From Paludibacteraceae bacterium (GTDB lineage: Bacteria > Bacteroidota > Bacteroidia > Bacteroidales > Paludibacteraceae), in NCBI GenBank assembly GCA_017391525.1, contig JAFOYE010000030.1:1-33470 (forward strand): a DNA stretch of 33,470 nt, written 5' to 3'. The notes under the pieces are model-generated. The model did no database searches. It was not told the DNA's origin and was given only the letters and a program-made list of their open reading frames with translations. Of this stretch, positions 7,913-17,400 are shown in pieces (within the stretch, counting starts at the first letter, position 1; every line of letters starts with the position of its first letter). The position numbers were made by a program, and so were the translations under genes.

Positions 7913-9250
7913 TTATTGTTTCTTATGGTTACGTTTTTTTTGTTGCAATTTACGTTTGCGTCTTTTATTGATGGCTTGTATTGTAAAGCCTATGGCGATC
8001 AATGTCAAAACAACACAAACAAATATCACCATTCCAGTTGATAAATTATCTCCTTTAACGCGAGACCACATGTTGATCAAATCTTCTGTTTTATCACCGC
8101 AGTCGTGCATAAGAGCGCAGTGTTCAATAACTTTTTGATCTGGATAAAGGACATTGTTCACATGCACCGAGTCTGCCTCTGGACCGAAAAAGTATCTTAA
8201 ATCAGATGTATTAGGGTATGCATCAGCATCATTAGCCCATTCCAAAATTCTAGGTGAAGCTATGACACTTACATAGCCAATCTCCTCCATGTTTAGAATC
8301 GCATTTTCAGGCATACACATGTAGTTGATAAAATAACTCGCGGCTTTGATATTTTTAGCGTATTTAGGAATACACCAACCATCAAACCACACATTGCTGC
8401 CTTCTTCAGGAACGAGATATTTTAGGTCGACACCTACATGTGAAGCTTCTTCTATTGCCCATTGTGCGTCACCGGACCAACTAAGATTCATCCATACTTT
8501 ACCTTTGGTCATATGTTCTTTACCAAAGTCAACTTCCCATCCTGCGACATTATGTTTAAGTTCATTTAAATATTCTTCAACACGTTCAATGCGTTCTTTG
8601 GTAACATTGGCTACCAAATCTTCTCGAGTGACTTCACCTCGTGCTATTTCATCTTTGTAGACATACAAAACAACAACAGAATATACATCTCTAAAAGCAT
8701 CTTTCATGAAAATCTTCCCACTAAATTTAGGATCTAGTAATCCACCTAACGAACGTATATCTTCTTCATTCACAAATTTAGTGTTATATAGAATTCCTGT
8801 GGTACCCCACATGTATCCAACCGTGTAATCTGCAACACAAATAGTGCTGTCAGGTGCCATTTTTTGAAATTTTTCTATTGCAAAAGGTGATACAGAATCT
8901 GTATAATTTGGTGTGTTTCCAAAGTCTTTGTTGATTTTTAATAGCAACCCTTGTCGTAACATTCTTTCAATGATGTATTCCGAAGGACATACAACATCAT
9001 AGTCCTCTTTTGCTACTTCAATTTGTGTAAGCATTGATTCATTGATATCAAATGTCTGATATGAAATTGTAACGTCTTCTCCTGTCTGTTGTTTATACCA
9101 GTCTGGGAAATTGTTCAAGACATTGTCCATATCAATATAATCCGCCCAGTTATAGACCTTAAGTGTGTGCTCTCGATCTGCTGCTTGGATATTTGAAGCG
9201 TAGAAAATAGGTAGCAAAAGTGTTGCTAATAAAAAGATGAATTTTTTCAT
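7913..9250 (-). CDS. potD: Spermidine/putrescine-type ABC transporter substrate-binding protein with C-terminal membrane anchor
   Basis: The 445-residue product is a PotD-like binding protein of the class II (Venus flytrap) fold that would capture polyamines and deliver them to PotBC. It has an N-terminal signal peptide (cleavage near IQA|AD, residue 23), the opening LKVYNWADYI typical of PotD/PotF, VVCPSEYIIERM, and conserved aromatic/acidic segments such as VWFDGWCIP. It is about 90 residues longer than E. coli PotD: a predicted membrane helix at about 407-427 is followed by an 18-residue very basic tail (NKRRKRKLQQKKRNHKKQ). This suggests the domain is tethered to the inner membrane with the tail in the cytoplasm, rather than free in the periplasm. 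One base separates it from potC. Specificity among putrescine, spermidine or related cations cannot be read from sequence alone. Confidence 0.88.
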   Translation of the reverse strand: MKKFIFLLATLLLPIFYASNIQAADREHTLKVYNWADYIDMDNVLNNFPDWYKQQTGEDVTISYQTFDINESMLTQIEVAKEDYDVVCPSEYIIERMLRQGLLLKINKDFGNTPNYTDSVSPFAIEKFQKMAPDSTICVADYTVGYMWGTTGILYNTKFVNEEDIRSLGGLLDPKFSGKIFMKDAFRDVYSVVVLYVYKDEIARGEVTREDLVANVTKERIERVEEYLNELKHNVAGWEVDFGKEHMTKGKVWMNLSWSGDAQWAIEEASHVGVDLKYLVPEEGSNVWFDGWCIPKYAKNIKAASYFINYMCMPENAILNMEEIGYVSVIASPRILEWANDADAYPNTSDLRYFFGPEADSVHVNNVLYPDQKVIEHCALMHDCGDKTEDLINMWSRVKGDNLSTGMVIFVCVVLTLIAIGFTIQAINKRRKRKLQQKKRNHKKQ

Positions 9251-9251
9251 T

Positions 9252-10121
9252 TTATTTTTGCTTCTGTTGTTGTCTATTAGTGCGTATATTCATGATAATC
9301 AACAATACAAGTATGGTTAGGAAAATCAATGAAAATAATGGTCGTAATTCAGGGGTTAAACCACCTTTTCGTGCATCCGCATATATAAAAGTGGATAGAG
9401 TTTCTAGTCCGTTGCTACCTTTTGTAAAAAAGGTGACGCCAAAATCGTCAATACTCAAAGTAAGACTTAATAAAAATCCACTAATCATTCCTGGCCATAA
9501 TTCGGGCATCATTACTTTGCGTAAGGCTTGAAAGGGTGTAGCTCCCAAATCAAGTGCAGCTTCATAGATGTTTGGATCCATTTTGCTAAGACGTGGTAAC
9601 ACACTCAATACTACATATGGAGTGCAGAATACAACGTGTGCTGCAATCACGGTGCCTAGACCGCGACTTATGCCCAAAAAGACGAATAGCAAAAACAAAC
9701 TAATACCCGTTAATATATCGGGATTAATCATAGGAACACTATTTAAGAACGTCAATGTCTTACGTCCTCGAGGGCGCATGTAATATATTCCAATAGCTGC
9801 TAGAGTTCCGAGCATAGTTGATATTATTGCAGAAGAAAATGCAATAACAATGGTATATAGAATGGCACGATATAGATTAGGATCTACTTGTACATTAGCA
9901 GTTGCATCATAGCCCGTAAAGAGGTTCTGGTATAGTCCAAACGTAAATCCTTCCCAGTTACCAAATACTTTACTCTGTGTAAAGGAGAAGATGATAATAA
10001 GTAGAATAGGAGCATAGAGGACGATAAGCAATAACCACAAGTATGATTGTGCTCCTATTCGCTCCCACAGACTCCGTGTTTCTAATTTAGTTGTTCTAGT
10101 TTTTTTCATTTTATCTTTCAC
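9252..10121 (-). CDS. potC: Polyamine-type ABC transporter permease PotC
   Basis: The 289-residue product is an inner-membrane permease with six predicted helices and the cytoplasmic EAA loop that docks on the ATPase (EAALDLGATPFQALRKVMMP, about residues 185-204). The sequence between the helices and the gene order potA-potB-potC-potD match the spermidine/putrescine importer. It lies 8 bases after potB and 1 base before potD, so translation of the set is tightly linked. The N-terminus has a basic cytoplasmic stretch (MKDKMKKTRTTKLETR); the second Met is an equally good start. Confidence 0.9.
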   Translation of the reverse strand: MKDKMKKTRTTKLETRSLWERIGAQSYLWLLLIVLYAPILLIIIFSFTQSKVFGNWEGFTFGLYQNLFTGYDATANVQVDPNLYRAILYTIVIAFSSAIISTMLGTLAAIGIYYMRPRGRKTLTFLNSVPMINPDILTGISLFLLFVFLGISRGLGTVIAAHVVFCTPYVVLSVLPRLSKMDPNIYEAALDLGATPFQALRKVMMPELWPGMISGFLLSLTLSIDDFGVTFFTKGSNGLETLSTFIYADARKGGLTPELRPLFSLIFLTILVLLIIMNIRTNRQQQKQK

Positions 10122-10129
10122 AGTGTCAT

Positions 10130-10918
10130 CTATCGATTAATATCCTCTTTGTCTCCACCAAAGAAACTTGTCAAACCAATAATAACCAACATAATCAGTG
10201 ATAAAGCAGCACCATAGTTCCACATGGCTATACCTCCTTCGCCGAAACTGCGTTGAATGAGCGAACCAAATAGTGGTATTTTATTATGTGTAAGCAGTTC
10301 TGCAATTGCAAAAGTAGAAACGGTAGGCATGAATACCATAATGATGCCAGAATAAATACCTGGCATAGATAGAGGTAATGTGACTTTCGTAAACACTTGT
10401 ATTCGGTTTGCTCCTAAATCATGAGCTGCTTCTATCAAGTTGGTATCCATTTTTTGGAGCGTATTGTAGATTGGATAAATCATGAATGGAAGAAAATCAT
10501 AAACCATTCCAAAAATGAGTGCTCCTTCGCCAAGTGGCAAACCAAACATACCAAATAGCTCTACAGTAGCAATAGTTCGCAATAGAAAGTTAATCCACAT
10601 TGGTAGAATAAACAGCATTGCGATGACATGTGGAGTCTTGAAATCTGCCATAGCCATTATGTATGCTGCGGGATATCCTAATAGTAGACAAATGATGGTT
10701 GTGATAAGTGCAATACCAATAGAGTAAATAAAAGTGTTAATGGCAGTAGACTTAGTAAAGAAACTAGCAAAGTTAAGAAGTGTAAACTCGCCTGTAGAAT
10801 CGGTAAAGGCATACACGCCAATTAACACCAACGGCAAGACCACTAAGCATATCAAAAATATTGTGTATGGCCATGCCCATTTATCTCTAGATTGTATTTT
10901 TAGTTTCCAATTGCTCAT
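10130..10918 (-). CDS. potB: Polyamine-type ABC transporter permease PotB
   Basis: The 262-residue inner-membrane permease has six predicted helices and the EAA motif [20 protein letters not shown], the contact site for PotA. It partners PotC to form the transmembrane channel of the importer. Its start codon overlaps the potA stop in an ATGA arrangement (4 bases), the usual sign of translational coupling. Length and order agree with pot operons. Confidence 0.9.
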   Translation of the reverse strand: MSNWKLKIQSRDKWAWPYTIFLICLVVLPLVLIGVYAFTDSTGEFTLLNFASFFTKSTAINTFIYSIGIALITTIICLLLGYPAAYIMAMADFKTPHVIAMLFILPMWINFLLRTIATVELFGMFGLPLGEGALIFGMVYDFLPFMIYPIYNTLQKMDTNLIEAAHDLGANRIQVFTKVTLPLSMPGIYSGIIMVFMPTVSTFAIAELLTHNKIPLFGSLIQRSFGEGGIAMWNYGAALSLIMLVIIGLTSFFGGDKEDINR

Positions 10919-12336
10919 AACGTGTTTTGCTCAGGACTTTTTTTGTACAAACGAATATAACTTGGAGCAATACGAATTCCGACACGATCACCATTATCCC
11001 ATACATCATTTGTATCTACATATATGTCATCTCCATCATCTGTACGAACGGTCAAATGATAATGATTACCTTTATACAAGATGAAATGTACCTCTCCGCA
11101 TAATGTACCATCCTCCTCATCGTCTTGAAGGTTAACGCGGTTAAAATCGACTTCAACCTCTACTTTTTCGCCAATTTCAAATCGATCAGCTACGCGCTCT
11201 GGAATGCTCCAAATTTCGTCTAAGAATCGAACGTTATTATCTTCCAAAATTTCACCATCAAACGTATTGCACAAGCGTTCTTTTTTCATTACCTGTATAT
11301 CTTCAGGTTTGATAAGTAGACCGACTTGACTTCCTGGCTCAAAAGCGTGATAGTCTTGTATCATAAGTTCATATCCATTGTCTGTGAGCACAGTCATTTC
11401 ATAGTGTACTCCTTTGAAAATACAACTTTTTACTTCACCATGCAATGCCCAAGGACTATCTTCTGTCTTCACTTTTCCGATGTATATATCCTCTGGTCGA
11501 ACTACCACATCAACTTCTTGATTATTACCAAAGCCTTTATCTACGCACTCAAAGTCGTGTTCGCAAAAATTGACGACTCCATCCTTGACCATGATTGCAT
11601 CAAGAATGTTACTTTCTCCAATAAAATCTGCTACGAAGCAATTCTGTGGTTCATTATAGACGTCAGTAGGTGTGCCAATTTGCTGTATTCTTCCCTCTCG
11701 CATCACTACAACTCGGTCACTTAATGTTAACGCTTCTTCTTGATCATGTGTTACATAGATGAATGTTATACCGAGTTTTTTATGCATCTCTCGAAGCTCC
11801 ATTTGCATATCTTTACGCATCTTCAAGTCTAATGCAGCTAATGGTTCGTCTAGCAATAGCACTTCTGGTTCGTTGATTATGGCACGTGCAATAGCCACAC
11901 GTTGTTGTTGACCGCCACTCAAACTAGAAACGTCGCGATATTCGTAATCCGTCATTCCAACGGTTTTGAGGGCATGCTTGACTTTTTTCTCAATAACTTT
12001 TTTGTCTATTTTCTTTAGTTTTAGACCAAAAGCAACATTGTCATACACATTCAAATGTGGGAATAGCGCATATTTTTGAAAGACTGTATTAACATCTCGT
12101 TGATGTGGTGGCATTTGAGTTACATCTATACCATTAAGCAGGATATCCCCTTGGCTAGCAACTTGGAAGCCAGCAATACATCGCAGTAAAGTGGTTTTTC
12201 CGCAACCGGATGGACCCAAAATAGTCACAAACTCGCCTTTCTTGATAGAAAGGTTTACATCGTCCAAGGCAAATTTGGTATCTTCAAACTGCTTTGATAC
12301 GTGTTTGACCTCAATGATATAATCTGATTTTTGCAT
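10915..12336 (-). CDS. potA: Polyamine-type ABC transporter ATPase PotA with duplicated TOBE domain
   Basis: The product (473 residues from the chosen start) drives the importer by ATP hydrolysis. Visible motifs are Walker [10 protein letters not shown] (41-49), signature LSGGQQQ (139-145), Walker B VLLLDEP (159-165) and the switch His197. I place the start at 12336 ([10 protein letters not shown]) and not at the in-frame ATG at 12417, because a promoter -33 element overlaps that ATG and the extra 27 residues ([10 protein letters not shown]...) do not resemble the family. PotA proteins are usually about 370-380 residues. Here the C-terminus holds two similar TOBE-like units at about 300-352 and 414-466 (compare [20 protein letters not shown] with [20 protein letters not shown]), which explains the extra length. 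TOBE domains bind substrate or regulate activity in related transporters. First gene of a probable six-gene operon. Confidence 0.92.
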   Translation of the reverse strand: MQKSDYIIEVKHVSKQFEDTKFALDDVNLSIKKGEFVTILGPSGCGKTTLLRCIAGFQVASQGDILLNGIDVTQMPPHQRDVNTVFQKYALFPHLNVYDNVAFGLKLKKIDKKVIEKKVKHALKTVGMTDYEYRDVSSLSGGQQQRVAIARAIINEPEVLLLDEPLAALDLKMRKDMQMELREMHKKLGITFIYVTHDQEEALTLSDRVVVMREGRIQQIGTPTDVYNEPQNCFVADFIGESNILDAIMVKDGVVNFCEHDFECVDKGFGNNQEVDVVVRPEDIYIGKVKTEDSPWALHGEVKSCIFKGVHYEMTVLTDNGYELMIQDYHAFEPGSQVGLLIKPEDIQVMKKERLCNTFDGEILEDNNVRFLDEIWSIPERVADRFEIGEKVEVEVDFNRVNLQDDEEDGTLCGEVHFILYKGNHYHLTVRTDDGDDIYVDTNDVWDNGDRVGIRIAPSYIRLYKKSPEQNTL

Positions 12337-12350
12337 TTTGTAATAAGACT

Positions 12351-12366
12351 TTATATTAAAATATAA
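12351..12366. promoter_or_regulatory. AT-rich inverted repeat in the potA leader
   Basis: TTATATT and AATATAA are 7-base arms around two bases, located between the predicted transcription start and the potA start codon. It could be an operator, but AT-rich palindromes arise easily by chance in this composition. Confidence 0.25.
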
Positions 12367-12386
12367 CTTTTTTTCCAAAATTGCGG

Positions 12387-12417
12387 CAAAAGTAGTAAAA
12401 AAAAAGCATATACGCAA
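12387..12417 (-). promoter_or_regulatory. Bacteroidetes-type promoter for the potABCD-TPR-barrel operon
   Basis: Read on the minus strand, TTG at 12417-12415 is followed after 20 bases by TACTTTTG at 12394-12387. Transcription would begin near 12380, giving a leader of roughly 45 bases before the potA ATG at 12336. Its position excludes the ATG at 12417 as the potA start. Confidence 0.75.
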
Positions 12418-12488
12418 GAAAAAATAGCAAAAAAATGATTTCGGGGCAAAATACTATGTTTGTTTGTCAAAAATGTTCGTTTAAAAAT

Positions 12489-12519
12489 TTGTGTATTTCT
12501 AATAAATTTAGTAACTTTG
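12489..12519 (+). promoter_or_regulatory. Bacteroidetes-type promoter for the LRR protein gene
   Basis: TTG at 12489-12491, a 20-base spacer, then TAACTTTG at 12512-12519. The leader contains a five-codon open frame (ATG at 12531, TAA at 12546-12548) just before the LRR start at 12555, which might be a tiny upstream ORF or chance. The promoter faces away from the potA promoter. Confidence 0.75.
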
Positions 12520-12554
12520 CAAATTATTTTATGAACCAAGTATTGTAATAAGGA

Positions 12555-14243
12555 ATGACAAAGAAAATCTGCATTGTATTCTTTTTTTTGTGCTGCACAA
12601 TTCTAGTTGTGGCTCAGAAAATTATGGTTGATGGTATTGCGTATCAGGTGATAGAAAATACTAATACTGTGAAAGTGGTTCGTGCCTTGAATCCTTATGA
12701 GGGTTCGATATTTATTCCATCTACTATTGCGTACAACCAAAGTGTTTATCAGGTTACTGGGGTAGATAGTACTGCATTCCAAAATAATGTATTGGTAACT
12801 TCCGTTGTAATGCCAGCTAGTATTCATAGCATTGCTAATGTTACGTTTAAAGGATGTTCTGCGCTTAGAAACGTGGTATTACCGCATAGTGTAGTAAGCA
12901 TAGGAAAAGATGCTTTTCGTGATTGCGCATCTCTGAAAGCTATCACTATTCCAGCTGGTGTAAAGAGGATAGGGAGTGGTGCTTTTGTGGGATGTAGATC
13001 TCTTAAGAAGACAATGTATTTGGGCGCAGCTTGTGAATGGGCTGCGATAAAATTTGGCAGTAAGTCATCCAATCCAATTACTTTGTCTAATAATCTGTTT
13101 ATCAACGATAAAGAGTTGACAGATTTAATACTATCTGATGCTACAGATAGTGTGCTGGTTCATGCTTTTCGTGATTGTAAGTCTTTGCGCTCTGTAAAGA
13201 TTGAAAGTGGGGTTAGAGTTGTTGGCAATTATGCCTTTTCTGGTTGTAGTGCTTTAGAATCTATTTCTCTCAGTGACGAAGTGGTACATATAGGGTATGC
13301 TGCATTTGATGGTTGCTCAAATCTGAAGGTGGTTGATTTGTCGCAAAATCTTCGAAAAATTAGTGGTCGTTTGTTTAGGAATTGTACTGCATTGCAATCG
13401 GTTAAAATTCCGGATGGGGTAATCGAATTACAAGAAGAGAGTTTTAGTGGTTGTTTTGCTTTAGATTCGTTGTATATGCCGTTGAGTGTTAGGAGGATAG
13501 GAGAGAGTGCTTTTTATAGTTGTATATCGTTGAGGAGTGTAGATATTCCTGAAGGTGTTCAGTGTATTGAAAAGAAAACATTTTACGATTGTGTTGCACT
13601 GAAAAGGCTGCGATTACCATCGACAATATTAGCAATTAAAGAAGAGGCATTTCGTTATTGCAAAGCATTGAAATCCATTGATTTACCGGATGGTTTGACA
13701 ACTATTAGCAAGCACGTTTTTCGTGGTTGTATGGCTTTGGATTCGATTCGTATTCCTAAATCTGTGACGACGATTGAGGAGTACGCGTTTTATACTTGCG
13801 CTTCCTTGAAGAGTCTTTATCTTCCATCGAGTGTTAAAAGTATAAAAAAAGGAGCTTTTATGGATTGTCGTGCATTGGTTTCTATTATTATTCCAGAAGG
13901 AGTAACGAGGATAAGCGAATGTACGTTCGAATATTGTGATAATCTACGCCAAGTAGTTATTCCAAATTCGGTAGTAACTATTGAGGTCGGAGCGTTTAGT
14001 GATTGTGTGTCCTTGCTTGAGGTGGATATTCCTGAAGGTGTAGAGACGATAGAAAAGGGGGCATTTGCGTATTGTAAATCCTTGGAGGCAATTTCTTTAC
14101 CATCATCTCTGAAATTCGTAGGAAAAAATGTGTTTGTAGATTGTCAAAACTTACAGAAGATTTATATTCCCTATAATTGTAACTCACAATTTGACTCTCT
14201 ATTTAACGATTCTTTGATAAGTTCTCTATTCATAGAGAAGTAA
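12555..14243 (+). CDS. Secreted BspA-like leucine-rich repeat protein
   Basis: The 562-residue product has a signal peptide (cleavage near VVA|Q, residue 20) followed by about 18 LRR_5 (BspA/Treponema pallidum type) units of roughly 23 residues with the pattern F..C..L..I.IP..V..I...AF. In other Bacteroidales and oral spirochaetes such surface proteins bind host matrix proteins or other bacteria; that role here is inference. One Cys per unit is kept in almost every repeat. In the second half, units with IPEGV/LPDGL largely alternate with units with LPSSV/IPKSV, suggesting growth by duplication of a two-repeat block. The third repeat carries an insertion (about residues 157-200, GAACEWAAIKFGSKSSNPIT onward). 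I see no C-terminal sorting domain or membrane anchor; the protein ends soon after the last repeat, so how it is held at the surface is unclear. It has its own promoter and no co-directional neighbour within 160 bases. Confidence 0.88.
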   Translation: MTKKICIVFFFLCCTILVVAQKIMVDGIAYQVIENTNTVKVVRALNPYEGSIFIPSTIAYNQSVYQVTGVDSTAFQNNVLVTSVVMPASIHSIANVTFKGCSALRNVVLPHSVVSIGKDAFRDCASLKAITIPAGVKRIGSGAFVGCRSLKKTMYLGAACEWAAIKFGSKSSNPITLSNNLFINDKELTDLILSDATDSVLVHAFRDCKSLRSVKIESGVRVVGNYAFSGCSALESISLSDEVVHIGYAAFDGCSNLKVVDLSQNLRKISGRLFRNCTALQSVKIPDGVIELQEESFSGCFALDSLYMPLSVRRIGESAFYSCISLRSVDIPEGVQCIEKKTFYDCVALKRLRLPSTILAIKEEAFRYCKALKSIDLPDGLTTISKHVFRGCMALDSIRIPKSVTTIEEYAFYTCASLKSLYLPSSVKSIKKGAFMDCRALVSIIIPEGVTRISECTFEYCDNLRQVVIPNSVVTIEVGAFSDCVSLLEVDIPEGVETIEKGAFAYCKSLEAISLPSSLKFVGKNVFVDCQNLQKIYIPYNCNSQFDSLFNDSLISSLFIEK

Positions 14244-14313
14244 ATCATTTGTGGTTTTCTGGTGCGATTTTTCATATTAAAGTGTGTTTTGTTGTGAAAA
14301 TACGCTTCTAAAT

Positions 14314-14344
14314 TTGGTAGTTTCAAAAAAAAAATGTAACTTTG
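14314..14344 (+). promoter_or_regulatory. Bacteroidetes-type promoter for ileS
   Basis: TTG at 14314-14316, a 20-base spacer, then TAACTTTG at 14337-14344. It is 66 bases before the ileS ATG and probably serves the four-gene group ileS to the membrane protein. Confidence 0.75.
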
Positions 14345-14360
14345 CAACGCATTTTGTGTG

Positions 14361-14380
14361 CTCCCCTCTCTGAGGGGGCG
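14361..14380 (+). promoter_or_regulatory. GC-rich hairpin in the ileS leader
   Basis: CCCCTC (14363-14368) pairs with GAGGGG (14372-14377) around a 3-base loop, in an otherwise AT-rich leader about 30 bases before the ATG at 14410. No T tract follows, so it is not a terminator as it stands. It could stabilise the mRNA 5' end or take part in control of the synthetase. Confidence 0.4.
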
Positions 14381-14409
14381 TGAAACGAACAGTAGAAAAT
14401 AATAACAAT

Positions 14410-17400
14410 ATGAAAAATTTTAACGAGTACAAACAATTAAATCTGGCACAGGTGAGCAAGGATGTTCTTCAGCAATGGGAGGAAGAGGACTTGTTTCGCA
14501 AAAGTATTGATACCCGCGAGGGTTCTCCTTCTTTTTTGTTTTTTGAGGGTCCTCCTTCGGCAAATGGTATGCCAGGTATTCACCATGTGATGGCTCGTAC
14601 AATCAAGGATACATTCTGCCGCTTCAAAACCATGCAAGGTTATCAAGTGAAACGTAAAGCAGGTTGGGATACCCACGGATTGCCTGTTGAACTTGGTGTG
14701 GAGAAACTCCTCGGTATTACTAAAGAGGATATTGGTAAAAAGATCAGCGTAGACGAGTACAATGCTGCTTGCCGTCGTGAGGTGATGAAATACACCCAAG
14801 AGTGGACCAACCTCACCAAACAAATGGGTTATTGGGTAGATCTTGACAATCCATACATCACCTACGATAACAAATTTATCGAAACCCTTTGGTGGCTACT
14901 CAAAGAGCTCTACAAGAAAGGCTATCTCTACAAGGGTTACACTATCCAACCTTATTCGCCAGCTGCGGGTACAGGTCTCTCATCTCACGAGCTTAACCAA
15001 CCAGGTTGCTACCGCGATGTTAAAGATACCACTTGCACCGCACAATTCCTTGTCAAGAGTCAATCGCTAATCGCCAATTGCCAATTGCCTCTCTACGCTC
15101 TTGCGTGGACCACTACCCCTTGGACATTGCCAAGTAATACTGCCCTCTGTGTGGGACCAAAGATTGATTATGTGATTGTCAAAGGTGAGAATCCATATAC
15201 CAAACTTGAGGCTCTTTATCTCCTTGCAGAGGCACGTCTTGCTGCTTATAGCAAAGAGCTTGGCGAGACTCCTGAAGTGCTTTGGAAAGGCAAAGGTGCC
15301 GATCTTGTAGGCATCGAATACGAGCAACTCATCCCATGGGCTAACCCAGGTGAGGGTGCATTCAAGATTATCCCTGGTGACTATGTAACTACTGAAGATG
15401 GTACTGGTATTGTTCATATTGCTCCTACTTTCGGTGCGGACGACGCGTTCGTAGCTAAGAAAGCAGGCGTGCCTGGTATGGTGTTCATCACCAAGAAAGG
15501 TGAGAACCGCCCAATGGTAGATATGACCGGTAAGTTCTTCCTCCTCGAAGACCTTGACGACGATTTTGTGAAGAATCAAGTCCATGTAGAGGCTTACGAG
15601 CAATGGGCTGGTCGTTATGTAAAGAATGCGTACGATGCCAATCTCACAGACAAAGATGAGACACTTGATGTGAGCATCTGTATCTGGCTCAAGGGTGAGA
15701 ACAAGGCTTTCCGTATTGAGAAGCATGTGCACAATTACCCACACTGTTGGCGTACAGACAAACCTGTACTCTATTACCCACTTGACTCATGGTTCGTCCG
15801 CTCTACACAAGCACGTGAAGAGATGATGAAACTCAACGATACCATCAACTGGCAACCAGAATCTACAGGTACAGGCCGTTTTGGAAAGTGGCTCGAGAAC
15901 CTCAACGATTGGAACCTCTCTCGTTCACGCTATTGGGGAACACCGCTTCCGATTTGGCGTACCGAAGATGGACAAGAAGAACTCTGCATTGGTTCTATTG
16001 CAGAACTTATGCAAGAGATAGATAAATCTATCGCTGCGGGCTTTATGACCGAGAATCCTTGGCCAAAGCACGAGGTAGGTAACTATTCCAAAGAGAACTA
16101 TGACCCAACTGTCATTGATCTCCACCGTCCATATGTGGATAATATCATCCTTTGCTCTCCTTCTGGCAAACCAATGAAGCGTGAACTCGACCTTATCGAT
16201 GTGTGGTTCGATTCTGGTGCTATGCCATACGCACAAAACCACTATCCATTTGAGAATCAAGATGCTCCACGCACTGCAGACTTCATTTCTGAGGGTGTGG
16301 ATCAAACACGCGGATGGTTCTTTACTCTCCATGCTATTCATACAATGATTGAGGGTAGCGTAGCATACAAGAATGTAATCAGTAATGGACTCGTACTTGA
16401 TAAGAACGGAAACAAGATGTCTAAACGTCTTGGTAATGCCGTAGATCCATTCGGTGCATTGGATAAATACGGAGCAGATGCTGTACGCTGGTATATGCTC
16501 ACCAACTCTAGCCCATGGGAGAACCTCAAGTTCGACCCAGAAGGTGTAGACGAGATTCGCCGTAAGTTCTTTGGTACACTCTACAATACCTATGGTTTCT
16601 TTGCGCTCTACGCCAATGTAGATGGCTGGACTCCTGAACTTCTAAACCCAGAACATCTCAGCCTCACTGAGATCGACAAATGGGTTCTCTCTAAACTCAA
16701 CTCTCTTGTAAAGGAGGTAACTACTGCATACGAGGCATACGAGCCAACAAAGGCGGGTCGTGCTGTATCAGACTTTGTTCAAGACGACTTGAGTAACTGG
16801 TATGTTCGTCTCAACCGTAAACGTTTCTGGGGGGGCGAGATGGACGCAGACAAGCAAGCTGCTTATTATACACTCTATACTTGCCTCAAGACTGTGGCTC
16901 AGCTCATGGCGCCTAATGCTCCATTCTATGGCGATCGCCTCTACCGCGATCTTACAGGCGAAACAGTTCACCTCAGCCAATGGCCAGTAGCTGATGAGGC
17001 ACTCATTAATCTTGATCTTGAGCGCAGTATGTCACTCGCACAACAAGCGACATCTATGATCCTCTCACTCCGCAAACGTGCAGAGAAGAATGTGCGCCAA
17101 CCACTCCAAAAAGCGGTCATCCCTGCTCCTGATCAAGAGACCCTTGTGGCTCTTCTCCATGTACAAGACCTTATCAAGAGCGAGGTAAATGTCAAGGAGA
17201 TGGTAATCGTTCTCGCAGAGGAATCTGAGATCAAGCTTGTTAAGAAGATCAAACCAAACTTCAAGGTACTGGGTAAGAAAGTAGGCGGTATGATGAAGCA
17301 ACTCGCTGCGGCTATCGCACAAATGTCACAAGACGACATTGCAGCTTTTGAAACATCTGGAACCTTTGAACTCTGTGGCTATTCATTAGTGGCTGAAGAC

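Noticed and set aside
12337..12417. Extended potA start at 12417
   Set aside because: The promoter -33 TTG overlaps this ATG and the -7 element lies downstream of it, so the mRNA would not contain it; the added residues do not resemble PotA.
14380..14409. GTG start for ileS at 14380
   Set aside because: It lies at the edge of the leader hairpin and adds MKRTVENNNN, absent from the family, whereas ATG 14410 gives the usual N-terminus.
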